The notes below the pieces were generated by a model, which saw nothing but the letters and a program-made list of their open reading frames with translations, did no database searches and was not told the origin of the DNA. A program made the translations under genes and the position numbers. Positions 6,397 through 10,319 of a stretch of 10,319 bases of DNA are shown here, piece by piece. The first letter of the stretch is position 1. Each line of letters begins with the position of its first letter. The stretch is from positions 1 through 10,319 of the forward strand of contig CALCJD010000127.1 of the NCBI GenBank assembly GCA_937960895.1, written 5' to 3'. This DNA comes from an uncultured Spartobacteria bacterium. Its GTDB lineage: Bacteria > Verrucomicrobiota > Verrucomicrobiia > Chthoniobacterales > Terrimicrobiaceae.

Positions 6397-9300
6397 AGAA
6401 GACATTCCCCAAAATCTCCCCTCCATCGTCCCTCCGCGGCTCCGCGCTGATCATCGCGCTGGCCGTCATGGTGATCGTTTTTGCCCTTGTGGTGGGGATT
6501 CTCTCCCGGGTCACCACCGAGCGCTTGGCGGCCAAGGGCTATGCCTCGTCCATTGAGGCGAAGCTCCTTGCCGATACCGCCGTGCAGTTGGTGCAGGCGC
6601 AGATCGGCGTCGCCACCTCGGGGGGCACTACCAACGCGTGGAGCTCCCAGCCGGGCCTGATCCGAACCTTCGACCAGGACGGCAAACCCGCGGGTTCTTA
6701 CAAACTCTACAGCTCCGGCACCATGCAGGTGAAGGGGGCCCTTGTGCCCTCGCAGGAGGCGGCCGAACTGGAGAACTGGTTCGCCCAACCCGCCCACTTC
6801 ACCGACCTCAACCAGCCCGTTGATGCCAACCTGGACGGCACCCCGGACACCTGGCCGATCCTCGATCCCTCCGCAAACGACATGGTGGAGGGATTCCAGA
6901 TTTCCGACGACGCCCCCGTGGGAACCCATCAGGGTGTCAACAATCCCGCCCCCATGCCCGTGCGCTGGCTTTACGTGCTGCAGGACGGCCAGCTCGTTGC
7001 CGCGACGGGAACCGGATCCACCGCAACCGTAGCCGGCGCCTCCGCTCAAAATCCCATCGTCGGCCGCGTCGCCTTCTGGACCGACGACGAAACCTGCAAG
7101 GTCAACATCAACACCGCATCCGAGGGAACGTACTGGGACATTCCCCGGGCGCGGACCAAACAGGAGCGGGACCTCGCCCGTTATCAACCCACACGCAACG
7201 AATTCCAAGCCTACCCCGGCCATCCGGCGACAACGAGCATTTCGGCCGTTTTCCCCAATCTGACGATGCAGGAAATCATGCAGATCATCCCGAGAGTGGA
7301 GTTCGGGGGTTCAGAAGGGGGAACCAAAGACTATAAAACAGCCCAAAAAGTCCTGCTCGATCAGGACCGCCTTTTCGCCAACGAAGAAGAGCTGTTGTTC
7401 AAACCCGATCGCGCCACGTCAAACAGCTTCGATAAGGATCGCTTGGAAAAAGCGAAGTTCTTCATCACCGCCATCAGCCGGGCTCCCGAAACCAACCTAT
7501 TTAATCTGCCCAAAGTGTCCGTCTGGCCGGTCCATGCCATGAACGACGACAGCCATCGAACGTCGTATGACCGCCTGCTCGCATTTTGCGCGACACTTAA
7601 CGGGCAACCTTATTATTTCCAGCGCCAAAACAGCCAGAGCGGAACAGAGGACTACGAGGCCATTGGACGCAATAAGACTCTTTACCAATATCTTCAGGAT
7701 CTCATGGAGCGCCCTGTGCCGGGGTTCGGAGCCGTTCTCGCCAACAAGTTCAACACCGACAGCGATCAGATCCTTACGGAAATTTTCGACTACATTCGTT
7801 GCACAAACATCTTCGACCGGAATCTTCTCGAAACAGGCAATCCTTACGCGGCAGGGATTGGTAACGCAGGGGATGGTCCGGCCAGAGGGGAAGTCGTTCC
7901 CATCAAAATCGGAGAAAACACAAGGGGCTCCGGCCGCTACGTCACCATATCCGAAGCCGCAATCTGGATGATCTGCAGCGCGGATGCAACAGTCGAGGAG
8001 TCCAATACGGCAGACAACCTCACGTTGGTGCCACCCGGGGATGCCAATGAAAAGCCCCTGAAGGAAACCGAAAACACCAAGGAAATCCGCATCGAACTCG
8101 CCCTTCTCCTCGAACCCTTCTGCCCGATGCTGAGTGTGGCAAGCCTTCGTCCCGACATAGAAATCCTCGTCGAGGGCTTGGAAAACTGGACCATCCAGGG
8201 CAACGGCGGCGGCAATGCGGTCCCCTTGGGGCTTCCTTCAAAAGCTCAACAGACCTACACCGACGCAGGCAGATATTTGTTGGGGAAATCACCAAGCTGG
8301 ACCAACGATAATAACAATTGGGGCGGCCACATGGGATTCAAATGGGCGCTGAATGGAGCCGGCATTCTGCCCCGCCAAATACGCGCACGCAACAACGGAC
8401 GGCTTACAGTATCACCAACCCGGTTTGCAGCCAAAGAAAACAGTTCCCCACAACCCAACTGCCAATATCCCTTTGTCAGTGAACCCGTAACCGTAACCGT
8501 TCTGAAGGACGATCCAAAAGTCAGGCTCAACGCAGGTCTGATAAAGGTCATCATCAAGCAGAGAACGGCAAACGATAACGAACCAATCCAAACCATCGAA
8601 CTGGACTTTTCAAAACTCCCCAACGAACTGCCGGCTCCCGGCATGTATTGGGAGAAGGGTCTGATCCCGGGGTACTATTGGACCTTTCAGGCGGACGGTT
8701 GTGGAATGGACGATGTTCCCTCCCCCACCGACCTTTCAGCGGATCAAATCAGCCGTCGCTTCCGGGCCTTCAAGGAAGGCTACTATTCTACGAATCAGGG
8801 GGTGAAGGTCTTCAAGGATGCGGACGTTATTTACTCCCTGGTTCCCGCCACAGCGTCCGGAAAAACCGGAGATCCCAAGCTTCTTGCGATGATGGACACG
8901 GTGCCCAAGGGGTTCTTCGAGCCGCATCCCCTGGCCAATGGAAGCAACCGGATGGCCAATTCGCTCATTCATCTTGCCACAGGCGGACTCGAAAGAATGG
9001 GGGGGGAAAACGGAGGGGCATTGGCCGATTTGGGCGGCCAGTTACATCCCAGCAACAAACCTTCACCAAAAGCTCCGTTCAGCCAATCCGATTCATACTT
9101 GACCGGGGATTGGGACAATGGGCCGGCCGACCAGCCGGACGGCGGATACCTGAATGCGCCGGACGGGGGAAATCAAAGCACCACGAGCGGATTTTATCCC
9201 TATTTCACGATGCACGCGGGGACGGACGTGACGTTCACGTCACCCAGCCGGGTGATTCCCTCGCCGGTGGCCTTTGGTTCACTGCCGACCGGTGTGAAAC

Positions 9301-10148
9301 GGAACCGCCATTGGGAAACGCTTCTCTTCCGCCGCCAGCCCGGCCATCCCAATTATCCCGTTGACGCAGGAGAGTTCATCAAAAACCCCGATTATCTCCT
9401 GCTCGACCTGTTTTGGATGCCCGTCGTGGAGCCTTATGCCATCAGCGAACCCTTCTCGACGGCCGGAAAGATCAACATGAACTATCAAATCGTTCCGTTC
9501 ACCTACATTGACCGCAGCACGGGGCTTTATGCCGTGCTCAAGAAGGAAAAGGTCATAGGCATCCCGGCGGATGATGTGGGTAGTTATAAATCCGCCGCCA
9601 CAGCCGACACGAAGGAAACGTCTTTTCCGTCCAAAATCTACCGTCACAACGTCAACATCCCGGCCACGCTTACGCAATTCACCCAGCGCTTCACCAATGC
9701 GGACAACACCGACCTGTACGCCTTCCGCACCGCCGCGGAGATCTGCGACATTCACATCATTCCGGAGAACGCCTCGGTCAACACGGCCAGCAAAGCCGCG
9801 TTGGACAACAGCATGGCGACCTACTGGACGGATCACGCCCTCACCGGCGACAATTCCCGGGAACGGATCTACGCCACGGTGTATCCGCGCCTGACCACCC
9901 GGTCCAACACGTTCACGGTGCACTTCCGGGCCCAGTCGCTCCAGAAGCGCGCCGGATCCGAGCCCGATGTCTGGGAGGAAGGCAAGGATGTGATCCAGGG
10001 CGAATATCGGGGCTCCACCACGATCGAGCGTTATCTCGATCCCAACAATCCGGCGATTCCGGACTACGCCAAGGAGCCCGATGCGACGCCCTCGCTGGAT
10101 TCCCTGTACCGCTGGCGCATGCGGACACACCGTCAGTTTGCCCCGTAA
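6393..10148 (+). CDS. Verru_Chthon cassette protein A-like; giant PilX/GspK-like cap protein, 1251 aa
   Basis: Very large membrane-anchored protein closing the cassette. Residues 15-45 read RGSALIIALAVMVIVFALVV, the PilX/GspK type of N-terminus: Gly before the helix and no Glu at +5. Residues 144-152 (DANLDGTPD) match a DxNxDGxxD calcium-binding loop. VNINTAS at 237-243 resembles the conserved NxNTA element of GspK, and KINMNYQI near 1028 repeats an N-x-N pattern. The C-terminus ends in YRWRMRTHRQFAP, which I associate with cassette A proteins. GspK is about 300 residues, so about 950 residues are extra and probably form an exposed head. Eight cysteines are spread through the chain. The start at 6393 overlaps the gene D stop by four bases (ATGA). 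The frame is open 56 codons further upstream, but that stretch is inside gene D and has no membrane segment. The middle of the gene is poorer in GC than its ends. Confidence 0.88.
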   Translation: MKKTFPKISPPSSLRGSALIIALAVMVIVFALVVGILSRVTTERLAAKGYASSIEAKLLADTAVQLVQAQIGVATSGGTTNAWSSQPGLIRTFDQDGKPAGSYKLYSSGTMQVKGALVPSQEAAELENWFAQPAHFTDLNQPVDANLDGTPDTWPILDPSANDMVEGFQISDDAPVGTHQGVNNPAPMPVRWLYVLQDGQLVAATGTGSTATVAGASAQNPIVGRVAFWTDDETCKVNINTASEGTYWDIPRARTKQERDLARYQPTRNEFQAYPGHPATTSISAVFPNLTMQEIMQIIPRVEFGGSEGGTKDYKTAQKVLLDQDRLFANEEELLFKPDRATSNSFDKDRLEKAKFFITAISRAPETNLFNLPKVSVWPVHAMNDDSHRTSYDRLLAFCATLNGQPYYFQRQNSQSGTEDYEAIGRNKTLYQYLQDLMERPVPGFGAVLANKFNTDSDQILTEIFDYIRCTNIFDRNLLETGNPYAAGIGNAGDGPARGEVVPIKIGENTRGSGRYVTISEAAIWMICSADATVEESNTADNLTLVPPGDANEKPLKETENTKEIRIELALLLEPFCPMLSVASLRPDIEILVEGLENWTIQGNGGGNAVPLGLPSKAQQTYTDAGRYLLGKSPSWTNDNNNWGGHMGFKWALNGAGILPRQIRARNNGRLTVSPTRFAAKENSSPQPNCQYPFVSEPVTVTVLKDDPKVRLNAGLIKVIIKQRTANDNEPIQTIELDFSKLPNELPAPGMYWEKGLIPGYYWTFQADGCGMDDVPSPTDLSADQISRRFRAFKEGYYSTNQGVKVFKDADVIYSLVPATASGKTGDPKLLAMMDTVPKGFFEPHPLANGSNRMANSLIHLATGGLERMGGENGGALADLGGQLHPSNKPSPKAPFSQSDSYLTGDWDNGPADQPDGGYLNAPDGGNQSTTSGFYPYFTMHAGTDVTFTSPSRVIPSPVAFGSLPTGVKRNRHWETLLFRRQPGHPNYPVDAGEFIKNPDYLLLDLFWMPVVEPYAISEPFSTAGKINMNYQIVPFTYIDRSTGLYAVLKKEKVIGIPADDVGSYKSAATADTKETSFPSKIYRHNVNIPATLTQFTQRFTNADNTDLYAFRTAAEICDIHIIPENASVNTASKAALDNSMATYWTDHALTGDNSRERIYATVYPRLTTRSNTFTVHFRAQSLQKRAGSEPDVWEEGKDVIQGEYRGSTTIERYLDPNNPAIPDYAKEPDATPSLDSLYRWRMRTHRQFAP
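8999..9006 (+). repeat. Run of eight G inside cassette gene A
   Basis: Eight consecutive G at codons 869-872 of the giant cassette protein (M-G-G-E). Slippage by one base would shift the frame and remove about the last 380 residues. Runs of this length are at the lower limit for phase-variable genes. Confidence 0.6.
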
Positions 10149-10193
10149 GTCCGGGAATTGGGGGCAAACACCAAGGTCCGTCCGTCCCAAACG

Positions 10194-10207
10194 GTGGAAC
10201 TTTCCAC
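10194..10207. promoter_or_regulatory. Perfect 14-bp palindrome directly before the esterase start codon
   Basis: GTGGAA (10194-10199) and TTCCAC (10202-10207) are perfect inverted repeats around CT, ending one base before the ATG at 10209. The left arm contains GGTGGA (10193-10198), the only ribosome-site-like sequence present. A protein bound here, or a weak hairpin, would therefore block translation or transcription of the esterase. It has the same 6-2-6 geometry as the palindrome at 4238 but a different sequence. Confidence 0.4.
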
Positions 10208-10208
10208 A

Positions 10209-10319
10209 ATGAAACGTCCCTTTCTTGTCATCCTGCTGTCGGTTTCCGCGGCCCGGGCCGCCGTGCAGCTGCCGGCAATTTTTTCCGACCACATGGTACT
10301 GCGGCGCGATGCCGGGGTT
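10209..10319 (+). CDS. Sialate O-acetylesterase-like secreted esterase, N-terminal fragment (cut by window end)
   Basis: Only the first 37 codons are present. A signal peptide (MKRPFLVILLSVSAARA, cleavage after A-R-A at 17) is followed by AVQLPAIFSDHMVLRRDAGV. The LPxIFSDHMVLxR opening is highly characteristic of the sialate O-acetylesterase (SASA) family, whose members remove acetyl groups from sialic acids or, in many environmental bacteria, from acetylated plant and algal polysaccharides. In the full-length family this segment is the start of a beta-sandwich before the SGNH-type hydrolase domain; the catalytic Ser, Asp and His lie beyond the window. It starts 60 bases after cassette gene A on the same strand, and no terminator is evident in the gap, so readthrough is possible. 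The role is probably exported polysaccharide or glycan deacetylation. Confidence 0.85.
   Translation, partial: MKRPFLVILLSVSAARAAVQLPAIFSDHMVLRRDAGV

Noticed and set aside
8485..8500. Short tandem repeat CCGTAACCGTAACCGT
   Set aside because: Fewer than three copies of six bases, in frame and encoding an alternating Val-Thr strand; likely chance within coding sequence.
9279..10292. 337-codon open frame on the - strand opposite the end of cassette gene A and the esterase start
   Set aside because: The product has shadow-type composition (Arg, Gly, Val and Asp rich), crosses two real genes and has no motif.

Overview
The window looks like chromosomal DNA of a member of the Verrucomicrobiota. 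The main reason is a four-gene block (4286-10148, + strand) whose products match, by recognition of sequence character, the 'Verru_Chthon cassette' proteins B, C, D and A. These are families named from Verrucomicrobium and Chthoniobacter and known from this phylum. The LacI-type regulator, of the subgroup whose hinge reads GYVPDPML, and an exported beta-helix polysaccharide-lyase-like protein fit the same background. Base composition is high in GC, about 60% by eye. No RNA genes, CRISPR arrays, insertion sequences or phage genes were seen.

Left half (99-4132, all on the - strand; transcription runs from 4132 down to 99): a LacI-family regulator, then an exported pectate-lyase-superfamily (right-handed beta-helix) protein, then a D-2-hydroxyacid dehydrogenase. 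The gaps are 140 and 111 bases. The order regulator, secreted carbohydrate-active protein, cytoplasmic oxidoreductase suggests a small sugar-acid or polysaccharide utilisation locus, but the substrate cannot be read from the sequence.

Centre (4133-4285): a 153-base divergent intergenic region between lacI and the cassette. It holds an imperfect palindrome against the lacI start, a GC-rich stem followed by five T, a weak promoter-like pair, a perfect 14-bp palindrome just after it, and a small hairpin before the first cassette start codon.

Right half (4286-10148, + strand): four overlapping or tightly packed genes encoding three class III (type IV pilin-like) signal proteins and one very large PilX/GspK-like protein. 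Read against the type II secretion minor pseudopilins, they line up as GspI-like (B), GspJ-like (C), GspH-like (D) and GspK-like (A). Together they look like the tip complex of a pseudopilus, but with the cap protein enlarged to 1251 residues. No major pseudopilin, ATPase, platform protein, secretin or prepilin peptidase lies in the window, so the cassette must use machinery encoded elsewhere. A sialate O-acetylesterase-like secreted protein starts 60 bases downstream and runs off the window end.

The cassette is the most interesting part. It is known as a family set, but its function is not established. The pseudopilus-tip reading, the calcium-loop and G8 tract in protein A, and the A+T-richer middle of that gene are the points worth checking.
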